Part shown: piece by piece, positions 53,073 through 62,617 of the stretch
How the letters are laid out: each line of letters opens with the position of its first letter
How positions within the stretch are numbered: the stretch's first letter is position 1
Notes under the pieces: generated by a model
Told to the model about the DNA's origin: nothing
Seen by the model: only the letters and a program-made list of their open reading frames with translations
The model's database searches: none
Position numbers and translations under genes: made by a program
Assembly (NCBI GenBank): GCA_019116345.1
Contig: DXBV01000025.1
Coordinates: 1 to 64,000, forward strand
Direction: 5' to 3'
Source of the DNA: Candidatus Allofournierella merdipullorum
Lineage (GTDB): Bacteria > Bacillota > Clostridia > Oscillospirales > Ruminococcaceae
Length of the DNA: 64,000 nucleotides

Positions 53073-54233
53073 ATGAACTTCAAAAAACAGATCTTCGGCT
53101 TCATGGACATGCTCCGCTTCAAAAAGCTGGTGCCCAACCGCCGGGCGGCCCTGGCCGCCGGCTCCGCCGAGCCGCTGCCCCGGGATTACCGCGTGAACCG
53201 GCAGGCCCGCCGGCTGCACCCCGGCATGATGGAGGTGGAACTCACCGCCGTGCGGCCCCTGTGCCCCGGCATGACCGAGCTGACCTTCAAACGGGTGGAC
53301 GCCGACGCCTTCCCCTTCTTCCGGGCGGGCCAGTATGTGGCGCTGCAGAGCAAGGTGGGGGAGAGCCTTGTGAGCCGTCCCTACTCCATCGTGTCCAGCC
53401 CCCGGCAGGCGCTGGAGAACGTGCTGGTGCTGGGCGTGGCCGACGCGGGCTTTTTCTCCGGCTGGCTGAACCGGGAGGCGAAACCCGGCGACCGCTTCCG
53501 CATGACCGAGCCCTCGGGCGAGTTCCACTACGAGACCCTGCGGGACAAAAAGCAAATTATCTGCGTCGCCGGCGGCGCGGGCATCACCCCCTTCCTCTCC
53601 ATGGCCAAAAGCATGCTGGAGGGGGACGAGGACTACGAGATGGTGCTGTTCTACGGCGCCCGGGACGAGGCCCATCTGGCCTACAAAGCCGAGCTGGACG
53701 CCATGGCCCAGCAGGGCCTGCGGGTGGTGTACGTTCTGAGCGACGAGGAGAAGCCCGGCTTTGAGCACGGCTTCGTGACCGCCCAGCTGATGGAACAATA
53801 CGCCGACCCGCGGCAGGCCACCTTCTTCTTGTGCGGCCCCAAGGCCATGTACGACTTTGTGGGCAGCCAGCTGGCCCCCTACGGCCTGCCCCTCAAGGCG
53901 GTGCGGCGGGACGCCACCTGCTGTGGCGACCTGGCGCTGGACGCGCCCCGCAGCTTCAAGCTCACCGTTCACATCCGTGACCGGGTGTACACCATGGACG
54001 CGGCGGAGCACGAGACCCTGCTCACCGCCATGGAACGGGCGGGCGTTCCCGCCCCCAACAAGTGCCGCGCCGGCGGCTGCGGCTACTGCCACAGCAAGCT
54101 GCTGAGCGGCGAGTTCCGGGTGGCCGAGGGCCGGGACGGCCGCCGGGAGGCCGACCGCAAGTTCGGCTACGTCCACCCCTGCGTGACCTACCCTCTCTCC
54201 GACATGGCCATTGAGGTGCCCGCGGAGGAATGA
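53073..54233 (+). CDS. FAD/NAD(P) oxidoreductase with C-terminal 2Fe-2S ferredoxin domain
   Basis: SRPYSIVSSP; VAGGAGITPFLSMAKS; CRAGGCGYCHSKLLSGEF. Confidence 0.92.
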   Translation: MNFKKQIFGFMDMLRFKKLVPNRRAALAAGSAEPLPRDYRVNRQARRLHPGMMEVELTAVRPLCPGMTELTFKRVDADAFPFFRAGQYVALQSKVGESLVSRPYSIVSSPRQALENVLVLGVADAGFFSGWLNREAKPGDRFRMTEPSGEFHYETLRDKKQIICVAGGAGITPFLSMAKSMLEGDEDYEMVLFYGARDEAHLAYKAELDAMAQQGLRVVYVLSDEEKPGFEHGFVTAQLMEQYADPRQATFFLCGPKAMYDFVGSQLAPYGLPLKAVRRDATCCGDLALDAPRSFKLTVHIRDRVYTMDAAEHETLLTAMERAGVPAPNKCRAGGCGYCHSKLLSGEFRVAEGRDGRREADRKFGYVHPCVTYPLSDMAIEVPAEE

Positions 54234-54246
54234 TTTTTCCCCATTG

Positions 54247-54284
54247 AAAAAGCCCGCTGTGCGAAAAGCACAGCGGGCTTTTTT
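54247..54284. terminator. Bidirectional terminator
   Basis: aaaaagcccgctgtgc-gaaaa-gcacagcgggctttttt. Confidence 0.9.
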
Positions 54285-55932
54285 ACAGTTCCAGCCGTTC
54301 CTCCACGGCCTGCCACAGCCGGGTGAAGAAGGCTTTGTCTCTGGGATACTGGGTGAAGGTCATCTCGCCGCCCACGTCTTTCAGAAGTTCCAGTGTGGCC
54401 GGCCGGCCGATGCGGCTCTCGCACAGGCGCAGCAGCCGCAGGTCCTGCAAAGCGGCCTTGTGGGCCTCGCCCCGCAGAGAGTCCCAGGCGGTGCCGTCGG
54501 GGGCGGGGTAGACCAGGAACGCGTCCCCCGAGGGGAAGGCCTCCCCCGCGTCGGTCACCCGGAAGGGGTCGATGGGCCGCACCGAGCGCTGGACGTTGTA
54601 GAAGTTGAAGCCCCAGTGCAAAAACCCCTCCAGATCGTACTGGTAGAGCAGCGGCCCCATGATGCGGCAGCGGGTGCTGGGCATGGCCATGAAGCGGTTG
54701 GGCACCGCCAGCGCCTGCACCGTGCAGTAATAGGTCCACAGGTGCTGCACGCCGTGGTCCACGAAGGTCTGGATGTGATCGTTGCAGACCACCGGTTTTT
54801 CCACGATGCCTTCCCGGTAGATGTCGTAGCTGCTGAGGGCGTCGATGACGTGGCAGTCCGCCAGCAGGTCGGCCACCGTGGCCTTGGCGGCGGCGTAGGT
54901 CTCCTTTTCGTGGTCGTGGGGCTCGTCCGAAATATGGAACCACACATGGTCCAGCCCCACAAGGCCGTCCAGCTCCGCCTTCAAAGCGGGCAAAAAGGCC
55001 CGCAGAAATCTGGTGTACTCGCCGCCCACCGCCGGGGTGTGCCAGCCAAAGCGCTTTTCCAGTCCCCCGGGCGTCTGCACCATCACCTTGGGGGCGAACT
55101 CCGCCCCCCACTGGGTGAACAGATGGGCCACTTCGATCTCGGTGATGCCGTGGCGGAGGGCCATCTGTACCCAGCGGCGCAGCTTGTCGAAGCCGAAGCT
55201 CCACCGGCCGTTTTCAAAGGCCACGTCCACCAGCTGCACGGTGGTGCGCTCGCCGCCCCTGGCGGTGTCCAGCGGTGGGGTGAACACCGGGGTGAGCAGC
55301 ATGTTGACGCCGTGGTCGGCGGCGCTGGCCATGAAGTTGTCCAGGATGCGCCAGTGCTCCTCGCTGAACACCGGCACATGGTAGTAGTCCGCCAGGCAGT
55401 CGGCGTGGAACCACTGGGTCTGCAGCAGGGTCTGGGGCGGCAGAGCCGTGTCCAGCACCTCTACCGTAAAGGCAAATTCCGCCAGCTTCTCGCCCTCCGG
55501 GCCCAGCACTTCCAGCCGCAGGTCCGCCGGGCCGGGGGCAAGGCCCGCCGCGTCCAGCGAGAACCACAGGCTGCGCCACTGGGCGGGCACCGCCTTGAAG
55601 GTTTCCTCCCAGCCCGCCGGGCGCAAAAGGTCCGGCAGCAGGCCGGGGCGGGTGGTGAGGTAGTCCTCGTCCCAGGTGCCGTGGCAGGGGTAGTCGCAGG
55701 GCACCAGTTCCACCCGGAAAAGGCGCAGGGCCGCCTTGGCGGAGCCTGTGCACCGCAGAGAAAACAGCGTGGAGGTCTCGCCGAAGTCGTCGTTTTTGCA
55801 GCTGTAGGCCAGCTGGAAGGCCCAGCGCTGGTTTTTCAGCAGCCGGGGCGCGCCGGGGTCGGCGGCTTGGGGCCGCCGGTCCGGCAGCACCTTTTCCAAA
55901 CTGTCGGTGAGGAAAAATTCATAGCTCGTCAT
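54283..55932 (-). CDS. DUF4091 domain glycosidase-like protein
   Basis: HWGFNFYNVQRSV..PSGDAFLVYPAPDGTAWDSLRGEA; HISDEPH. Confidence 0.85.
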   Translation of the reverse strand: MTSYEFFLTDSLEKVLPDRRPQAADPGAPRLLKNQRWAFQLAYSCKNDDFGETSTLFSLRCTGSAKAALRLFRVELVPCDYPCHGTWDEDYLTTRPGLLPDLLRPAGWEETFKAVPAQWRSLWFSLDAAGLAPGPADLRLEVLGPEGEKLAEFAFTVEVLDTALPPQTLLQTQWFHADCLADYYHVPVFSEEHWRILDNFMASAADHGVNMLLTPVFTPPLDTARGGERTTVQLVDVAFENGRWSFGFDKLRRWVQMALRHGITEIEVAHLFTQWGAEFAPKVMVQTPGGLEKRFGWHTPAVGGEYTRFLRAFLPALKAELDGLVGLDHVWFHISDEPHDHEKETYAAAKATVADLLADCHVIDALSSYDIYREGIVEKPVVCNDHIQTFVDHGVQHLWTYYCTVQALAVPNRFMAMPSTRCRIMGPLLYQYDLEGFLHWGFNFYNVQRSVRPIDPFRVTDAGEAFPSGDAFLVYPAPDGTAWDSLRGEAHKAALQDLRLLRLCESRIGRPATLELLKDVGGEMTFTQYPRDKAFFTRLWQAVEERLEL

Positions 55933-56011
55933 AGAAAAACTCCCATCCCGCTTTCAGGGTATCAAAACAGGGGAGGCGGGACACGCCCGCCTCCCCCGTT
56001 CAGGGTCAGGT

Positions 56012-57598
56012 TTATTCCACAGGGTGGCTCTCCAGGAAGGTGAGGGCCTGGGTGTGGAAGGCCTCCTGCAGCGCGGTGATGCCGGCGGCCTCCAGTTTGG
56101 TCTTCAGCTTGGCCACATCGCCCTCCGGGTCGTCGGTGAAGCCCAGCTGCAGCAGCTTGTAGTCGGAGTTGTAGATCTCGCTCACGGCGGCGACCTCGTT
56201 CTTCACGGCGGAGTCGTCAAACACGAAGGTCAGGTAGCGGCCGCTGCGGGCGGTGGCCTTCCAGTTCTCGGTCAGCTCCTCGGCGTTGGGGATGCCGCCC
56301 TCAATGGTGCGCCAGTACTTGTCGTTGCGAACGCCCCAGTTGCAGTTGCTGTCGTAGGCGTAGTTGGTGCTGTCGGGCAGGGACTTCAGGCCATGCTCGC
56401 CCACGGCCTCCCAGTGCACGCCTTCGATGCCGTAGCAGAACAGGTTGTGGCAAATCTCGTCGTTGCGCAGGTAGTCCAGAGCCATCAGAGCGCGCTCGGG
56501 GTTCTTGGACTTGGAGAAGATGCTCATGCCGTTGGCAAGGTAGGACTGGATGGTGGCGGGGGCGCCGTTCATGGCATCAAACACGCGCACGTCCCACTCG
56601 GGATGCTCGGCCTGCAGGGTGGCGTAGAGGCTCTTGGCGGTGTTGATGTTCATCACGGCCAGAGCGGACTTGCCGGCCTGGAAGCTCTCGGTGTTGTTCT
56701 GGGTGTTGACCACCGCGTTGCGGCTCCAGAAGCCGCGGTCGCGCCAATCCTTCACCTTGTTCAGGGTGGTCATGAAGATGTCGGTGTCCAGCGTGGTCAT
56801 CACGTTGGCTTCGGGGTCGTTCTCGCTCACGCAGTTGAGGAGGTTGGTGGGAGACAGCACGGCGTAGCGGGCGTCGCCCTTGGCGTTGGACTCCACGCCC
56901 CAGATGAGGTCGAACACGAACTGACGGTCATAGTCGGAGCCCACGTCCAGGGGGATCATGGAAGTCTCGTTGTCCACGATGGCCTGCATGTACTCTTCGG
57001 CGCCGTCAAAGGTATCCAGAGACTCGATGCCGTATTTGTCCATCAGATCGCCCCGGGCCATCCAAACGTAGGCGGTGAGCTCCTGATAGTTCATGGGCAG
57101 CATGTAGACCTTGCCGTCCACCTTGGCCTGCTCCCAGGCTTCGGGGTACATGGTCTCGGCGGTCATGGGGGCGTAGGTCTCCAGCGCTTCGGGGGTAATT
57201 TCCCAGAAGCCCTGCTTGGTGGCCTGGGCGTTGTAGAAGCACCAGTCGGCGGTGAAGATCATATCCCAGTCCTCGCCGGAGGCGAAGATCAGCGGGTATT
57301 TCTGTTCATACTCGCTCCAGCTCATGAACTTCACGTCGATGGTGGCGTTGATCTCTTCTTTCAGGCGCTCGTTGATCTTCTCGAACACCAGATCGTTGTC
57401 CACCGGGCGGTCGCCGATGAGGTACATGGTGAGGGTGACTTCCTCGGAGATGTCCGGGCCGGCGGCGGTGCCGGAACCGGAGGTGCTGGCGGGGGTCGCC
57501 GCAGAGCCGGAAGTGCCCGTGCCGCCGCAGCCTGTGAAAGCGGTCAGCACCAGCGCCAGGGCCAGAACGAGGGCCAGCAGTTTCGCTGATTTTTTCAT
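56012..57598 (-). CDS. Extracellular solute-binding lipoprotein (sugar ABC transporter)
   Basis: LVLTAFTGCGGTGTSG lipobox; VTLTMYLIGDRPVDNDLVFEKINERLKEEINATIDVKFMSW. Confidence 0.92.
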   Translation of the reverse strand: MKKSAKLLALVLALALVLTAFTGCGGTGTSGSAATPASTSGSGTAAGPDISEEVTLTMYLIGDRPVDNDLVFEKINERLKEEINATIDVKFMSWSEYEQKYPLIFASGEDWDMIFTADWCFYNAQATKQGFWEITPEALETYAPMTAETMYPEAWEQAKVDGKVYMLPMNYQELTAYVWMARGDLMDKYGIESLDTFDGAEEYMQAIVDNETSMIPLDVGSDYDRQFVFDLIWGVESNAKGDARYAVLSPTNLLNCVSENDPEANVMTTLDTDIFMTTLNKVKDWRDRGFWSRNAVVNTQNNTESFQAGKSALAVMNINTAKSLYATLQAEHPEWDVRVFDAMNGAPATIQSYLANGMSIFSKSKNPERALMALDYLRNDEICHNLFCYGIEGVHWEAVGEHGLKSLPDSTNYAYDSNCNWGVRNDKYWRTIEGGIPNAEELTENWKATARSGRYLTFVFDDSAVKNEVAAVSEIYNSDYKLLQLGFTDDPEGDVAKLKTKLEAAGITALQEAFHTQALTFLESHPVE

Positions 57599-57662
57599 GG
57601 TTTTTCCTCCTTGTAAGTGAATTATACACTGCCGTGTGCCAACTGCCCACGGCTTCTTACCG

Positions 57663-58577
57663 TTAGCCTTTCACGGCGCCGATGGTGACGCCCTTGACGA
57701 AATACTTTTGCAGGAAGGGGTAGAGCAGGATGATGGGGCCGGTGGCCACCACCGTCATGGCCAGCTTCATGGGCTCGCTGGGCACCTCGCTCATGGGCAG
57801 GCCGCTGCGGGCGGCCGCCTGGGCGATGGCCTGGGCCTTGGTGAGGATGTTGTTCAGGAAATACTGCAACGGATACAGATCGCTGCGCCCTTCGTCCAGA
57901 AACAGCATCGCGTCGTACCAGTCGTTCCAGTAGTTCAGGGCGATGAACAGACCCACCGTGGCAAGGCCCGCCTTGCACAGCGGCATGGCCACCCGCAGGT
58001 AGATGGTGAAGTCGCCCGCGCCGTCCAGCCGGGCGGATTCATACAGCGCCTCGGGAATGCCCGCCATGTAGCTTTTCAGAATGAGCAGGTAGGTCACGTT
58101 GATGAGGATGGGCAAAATCAGGGCGATGATGCTGTTGTGGAAGTGGAGGTACTTGGTGTTGAAGATGTACCAGGGCACAAGGCCGCCGCCGAAGATGGAG
58201 GTGAAGTAGAAGAAGAAGGACATCTGGTAGCGGTAGCGGAAGGTGCTGCTGGCCAGCACATAGGCCGCCATGCTGGTGAACAAAAGGCCCAGGAAGGTGC
58301 CGGTGGCGGTGACGAAGATGGTCACGCCGTAGGCCCGCAGCAAGTCGCCGGGGATTTCGAACAGGGTCTTGTAGGCGTCCAGCGAGAAGGTCTCGGGAAT
58401 GAGCCGGTAGCCGTGGGTGAGGATGGAGGTCTGGTCGGAGAAGGAGCCGCTGATCACCAGCCAGAAGGGCAGCAGGCAGAAGAGAGAGAGCACCGTCAGC
58501 ACGGCCACCGAGAGCACGTCAAAGGCAATGCGGTCCCGCCCCACGGGCTTTTTGCCGGTTTTGGTCTTGCTTGCCAT
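57663..58577 (-). CDS. Carbohydrate ABC transporter permease (MalG/YtcP-like)
   Basis: SKTKTGKKPVGRDRIAFDVLSVAVL..; EALYESARLDGAGDFTIYLRVAMPLCKAGLATV EAA loop. Confidence 0.93.
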   Translation of the reverse strand: MASKTKTGKKPVGRDRIAFDVLSVAVLTVLSLFCLLPFWLVISGSFSDQTSILTHGYRLIPETFSLDAYKTLFEIPGDLLRAYGVTIFVTATGTFLGLLFTSMAAYVLASSTFRYRYQMSFFFYFTSIFGGGLVPWYIFNTKYLHFHNSIIALILPILINVTYLLILKSYMAGIPEALYESARLDGAGDFTIYLRVAMPLCKAGLATVGLFIALNYWNDWYDAMLFLDEGRSDLYPLQYFLNNILTKAQAIAQAAARSGLPMSEVPSEPMKLAMTVVATGPIILLYPFLQKYFVKGVTIGAVKG

Positions 58578-58591
58578 GAGGCCGCCTCCTT

Positions 58592-59518
58592 TCAGAACAG
58601 CGCGTAGTCGGGCTCCACCTTTTTCACCAGCTTGTTGGCCAAAAGCACCAAGAGGAAGGAGAAGGTGGACTGATACAGGCCCGCGGCGCTGGTCATGCCG
58701 AACTCCTGCAGCTGCAGCAGCGAGCGGGTGACGTAGGTGTCGATGACGTCGGTGACCTCCAGCACCATGGGGTTGTTGCCGGTGACCTGCCAGAACATCT
58801 GGAAGTCGCCCTTCATGATGGTGCCGATGGCCAACAGGAACAGGATGACCACCGTGGGCCGGATGCCCGGCAGGGTGATGTGGCGTATTTTCTGCCACAT
58901 GTTGGCGCCGTCCAGGTCGGCGGCTTCGTAGAGCTGGCCGTCGATGTTCATGATGCTGGCCAGATACATCACCGTGCCGTAGCCCACGTTCTTGAAGGCG
59001 CTCACCGCGATGAGGATGAAGGGCCACACCGCCTTGTTGGAGTAGATGTCCACCGGGTCCAGGCCCACCGAACGCAGGAAGGTGTTCACCGCGCCGAACT
59101 CGTAGTTGAACATGTTGTAGATGAAGGCCCCCACCACCACCCAGGAGATGAAGTAGGGGAAGAACATCACCGACTGGGTGATGCGCTTGAACCACTTGCC
59201 CGCCAGCTCCGAAAGCAGGATGGCGCAGGTGATCTGCAAAAAGGTGTTGACGCAGAGGAACGCCAGATTGTAGAGGATGGTGTTGCGGGTGACGCTCCAC
59301 GCCTTGCCCGACTGGAAGAAGTACTCGAAGTTCTTGAAGGCCACCCACGGGCTGCCGAAGATGCCGTCGTGGTAGTTGTACTCCTTGAAGGCCAGCACGA
59401 TGCCGCCCATGGGGATGTAGCACATCAGGATGACCACGATGGCCGCCGGCAGCAGCATGAGCCACTTGACCCGGTTTTCTTTTAAGTCCCGGAGGAGGGG
59501 ATGTCTGCCGTGTTTCAT
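58592..59518 (-). CDS. ABC transporter permease (LplB-like)
   Basis: MKHGRHPLLRDLKENRVKWLMLLPAAIVVILMCYIPMGGIVLAFKEYN; YEAADLDGANMWQKIRHITLPGIRPT. Confidence 0.93.
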   Translation of the reverse strand: MKHGRHPLLRDLKENRVKWLMLLPAAIVVILMCYIPMGGIVLAFKEYNYHDGIFGSPWVAFKNFEYFFQSGKAWSVTRNTILYNLAFLCVNTFLQITCAILLSELAGKWFKRITQSVMFFPYFISWVVVGAFIYNMFNYEFGAVNTFLRSVGLDPVDIYSNKAVWPFILIAVSAFKNVGYGTVMYLASIMNIDGQLYEAADLDGANMWQKIRHITLPGIRPTVVILFLLAIGTIMKGDFQMFWQVTGNNPMVLEVTDVIDTYVTRSLLQLQEFGMTSAAGLYQSTFSFLLVLLANKLVKKVEPDYALF

Positions 59519-59727
59519 CTGACCGGCCTCCTTTGCGCTTTTTTGTCCACTCCCATCGTAACAGAGCCGCCGGGGCAAAACAACGGGAGCCGATTATGAT
59601 AGGAGGGAAAAATTATGATGTTTCAAAAAAATTTCATCTTTTGCATGAAAATCCATTGAAGCGTCATAAAATTCAGTCTATATTATAGTAGGAATCAACA
59701 AAAAGCGAAGAAAGCGAGGGGAGCGCC

Positions 59728-60837
59728 GTGCGGTTTTCGGTGCTTGTGGCGGACGACGAAAAGATGCCCCGGGAGATCCTGCGGGACCGTCTGCCCTGGG
59801 AAGAGCTGGGCGTGGAGCGGGTGGACGCGGCCTCGGACGGGGCCGAAGCGCTGGAGCTGGCGCGGCAGCACCGGCCGGACATCATCATCAGCGACGTGAA
59901 GATGCCCCGGATGAACGGCCTGGAACTGGCGGGCGCGGTGCGGGAGATGTATCCCGAGTGCCAGTTCATCTTCCTCAGCGGCTACACCGACAAGGAATAC
60001 CTCAAAGGGGCCATCAAGCTGCGGGCCGCCAGCTATGTGGAAAAGCCCATCGACCTGGAGGAGGTGGCCGCCGCTCTGCGCCAGGTCATCGCCGAGCTGA
60101 AAAAAAGCCGCCGGCCCGACCCGGCGCTCGTATTCTACCGCGGGGAGGACGGCGACCTTTCCACCCCCGGCAACGGCGAGGTGTACGTCTACGACAAGGC
60201 GCAGTTCGCGGCGCTGGGCAACCTCATCCGCCACAAGCGCAAGGCCGAGGCCATGGACCTGGCGGGCAGCATCTACCGGGACATCCGCCGCTGCGAGGGC
60301 ACCCGGCCGGAGGTGGTGCGCAATATCTACTGCCAGATCGTGTTCGCCCTGCTCTCGGCGGCGGAGAGCCGCAACATCACCGCCGTCACCGCCCAGGGGG
60401 ACTACCTGCTCTACACCGCCGCCAAGCAGCCCACCCTGCGGCAGCTGTGGCAGGCCCTCACCGACGGGATGCAGACCTATTTCCAGGCGGTGGAGAGCAA
60501 CGCCCAGGACCTGGTGACCCGGGTGGACGGGTATCTGGCCGCCCATCTGGCGGACAGCGACTTCACCGTGCAGGCCATGGCCTCGGACCTGGGGTTCGTA
60601 CATACCTATCTTTGCAGCGCCTACAAGAAGAACAGCGGGCGCACCGTGAACCAGAAGCTCACCGAACTGCGGATGGAGCGGGCCAAGGCCCTGCTGGCAG
60701 ACCCCTCCCGCAAGCTGTACGAGGTGGCCCACGCGGTGGGCTACGCCGACGGCAAATACTTTGTAAAACTGTTCACCAAGGAAGTGGGCATTCCGCCCCG
60801 CCTTTACCGGGAGAACCTTTGCTGCCATGAAGAATAA
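59728..60837 (+). CDS. Response regulator with AraC-type DNA-binding domain (YesN-like, GTG start)
   Basis: VLVADDEKMPREILRDRLPW; PDIIISDVKMPRMNGLEL; C-terminal HTH AVGYADGKYFVKLFTKEVGIPPRLYR. Confidence 0.93.
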   Translation: MRFSVLVADDEKMPREILRDRLPWEELGVERVDAASDGAEALELARQHRPDIIISDVKMPRMNGLELAGAVREMYPECQFIFLSGYTDKEYLKGAIKLRAASYVEKPIDLEEVAAALRQVIAELKKSRRPDPALVFYRGEDGDLSTPGNGEVYVYDKAQFAALGNLIRHKRKAEAMDLAGSIYRDIRRCEGTRPEVVRNIYCQIVFALLSAAESRNITAVTAQGDYLLYTAAKQPTLRQLWQALTDGMQTYFQAVESNAQDLVTRVDGYLAAHLADSDFTVQAMASDLGFVHTYLCSAYKKNSGRTVNQKLTELRMERAKALLADPSRKLYEVAHAVGYADGKYFVKLFTKEVGIPPRLYRENLCCHEE

Positions 60838-62617
60838 ACTGCGCGCCTTCGGGCGCAGCCTGCTGCTGGACGTGGGCCTGCGGGGCAAACTTCTGTGCAT
60901 CTTTTTTCTGCTTCTGATGCTGCCGCTGGGGCTGTTCACCCTCTATGCCTTCCACCGCATCAACACCGTCATCGAGGAGCAGACCTACTCCGCCGCCCAA
61001 AAGGCCTTTGAGGACACCCACACCGCCGTGGAGGACCTGCTGGGCCGGCTGACCCAGGTGGCGGACATCCTCACCATGGACCCCTCCCTCTACGCGCTGG
61101 CGGCCAGCGACCCCGCCGGCACCAGCTACATCCAGCGCCTGGAGGACCGGGACCGCATCTCCACCACCTTCACCTACCTGCGCTCCATGTCCGGGGTGGA
61201 CCGGGTGCGCCTGTATGTGAGCAACGACTACCTCTACACCAACTCCGCCGACATCGTCTCGCTGGACACGGTGCGCAGCAGCGCCTGGTTTTCCACCTTC
61301 CGCAACGGCAGAGCCGTGGGCTGGTTCGGCCCCGCCGACTTTGCCGACCAGCCGGAGGGCGAGCGGGACTGGTACTCGCTTGTGCGCCTCGTCTACGATC
61401 CCAGCCATGTGCAGCAGCCCCTGGCCATCCTGCGGGTGGACATCGCCGCCGGCCGGGTGGACGCGGCGGTGAGCCGCAGCACCATCACCCAGAACGGCAC
61501 GGTGCTGCTTTTGAACGGCGCCGAGGTGCTCAGCTCCTCCTCCCCCGAGCGGGCGGCCCAGCTCAGCGGCTCGCTTCCGGCGGATTCTGCCGGGTGGGTG
61601 GATGCGGACACCGCCCGGGGGCCCTTCCGCGTGCAGTCGGTGGTGCTGGAGGACTGCGGCTGGACCCTGGCCGCCGCCCTGCCCCGGGACGACATCTTCC
61701 GCGCCAGCCGCCAGCTGCGCATGGAGATGCTGGCGGTGGTGGTGCTGCTGGCGGCGGCGTCCTACTTTCTGGCCTACCGGCTCAGCCGGTCCATCACCCG
61801 GCGGCTCTATCTGCTCAACGACACCATGCACGCCGTGGAGCTGGGGGACGTGTCCGCCCGGGTGGCGCCCCAGGGCCGGGACGAGATCGGCCAGCTGATG
61901 GGCAGCTTCAGCAACATGATGGGCCGCATCGACACCCTGATGGACGAAAAGCTGGAACAGGGCCAGCAGATCAAAGCCCTGGAACTGAAGGCCCTGCAGG
62001 CCCAGATCAACCCCCACTTCCTCTACAACTCCCTGGACCTCATCAACTGCACCGCCATCGCCCACAATGTGCCGGAGATAAGCCGCATGGTGAACGCCCT
62101 GGCCCGGTTCTACCGTCTTTCCCTGAGCCGGGGCAAGGAGGTCATCCCCCTGGCGGACGAGCTCAAGCACGCCCGGCTCTATGTGGAGATACAGAACATG
62201 CGCTTTGAGGACCGGGTGCGCACCGAATGGGATGTGGAGCCGGGGGTGGAGCAGTGCCCCATCATCAAAATCGTCTTGCAGCCCATCATCGAGAACGCCA
62301 TCATCCACGGCATCTTTGAAAAGCCGGACAAGACCGGCCGCCTGCGCATCGCCGCCTTCCGGCAGGGGCAGGACCTGGTCATCACCGTGGAGGACGACGG
62401 CGTGGGCATGGACGAGGAGACCCGTCTGGCCAACTTTTCCGCCAGCGCCTCCAGCGCCAACACCAAGGGCGGCTACGGGGTGCGCAACATCAACGAACGG
62501 CTGCACCTGGCCTACGGGGCGGAGTACGGCCTTTCCTGTGAGAGCGAACTTGGCCGGGGCACCCGGGTGACCATCCGCATCCCGGCCGCGGAAGAAACGG
62601 AGGATCAAGCGCAATGA
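60827..62617 (+). CDS. Sensor histidine kinase (YesM-like)
   Basis: HAMP; ALQAQINPHFLYNSLDLINC; IVLQPIIENAIIHGI; VEDDGVGM; GYGVRNINERL. Confidence 0.95.
   Translation: MKNKLRAFGRSLLLDVGLRGKLLCIFFLLLMLPLGLFTLYAFHRINTVIEEQTYSAAQKAFEDTHTAVEDLLGRLTQVADILTMDPSLYALAASDPAGTSYIQRLEDRDRISTTFTYLRSMSGVDRVRLYVSNDYLYTNSADIVSLDTVRSSAWFSTFRNGRAVGWFGPADFADQPEGERDWYSLVRLVYDPSHVQQPLAILRVDIAAGRVDAAVSRSTITQNGTVLLLNGAEVLSSSSPERAAQLSGSLPADSAGWVDADTARGPFRVQSVVLEDCGWTLAAALPRDDIFRASRQLRMEMLAVVVLLAAASYFLAYRLSRSITRRLYLLNDTMHAVELGDVSARVAPQGRDEIGQLMGSFSNMMGRIDTLMDEKLEQGQQIKALELKALQAQINPHFLYNSLDLINCTAIAHNVPEISRMVNALARFYRLSLSRGKEVIPLADELKHARLYVEIQNMRFEDRVRTEWDVEPGVEQCPIIKIVLQPIIENAIIHGIFEKPDKTGRLRIAAFRQGQDLVITVEDDGVGMDEETRLANFSASASSANTKGGYGVRNINERLHLAYGAEYGLSCESELGRGTRVTIRIPAAEETEDQAQ

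Noticed and set aside
57663-59465. 600-aa ORF as one permease
   Set aside because: Upstream part is an alternate frame of the second permease gene; true start is ATG 58577.
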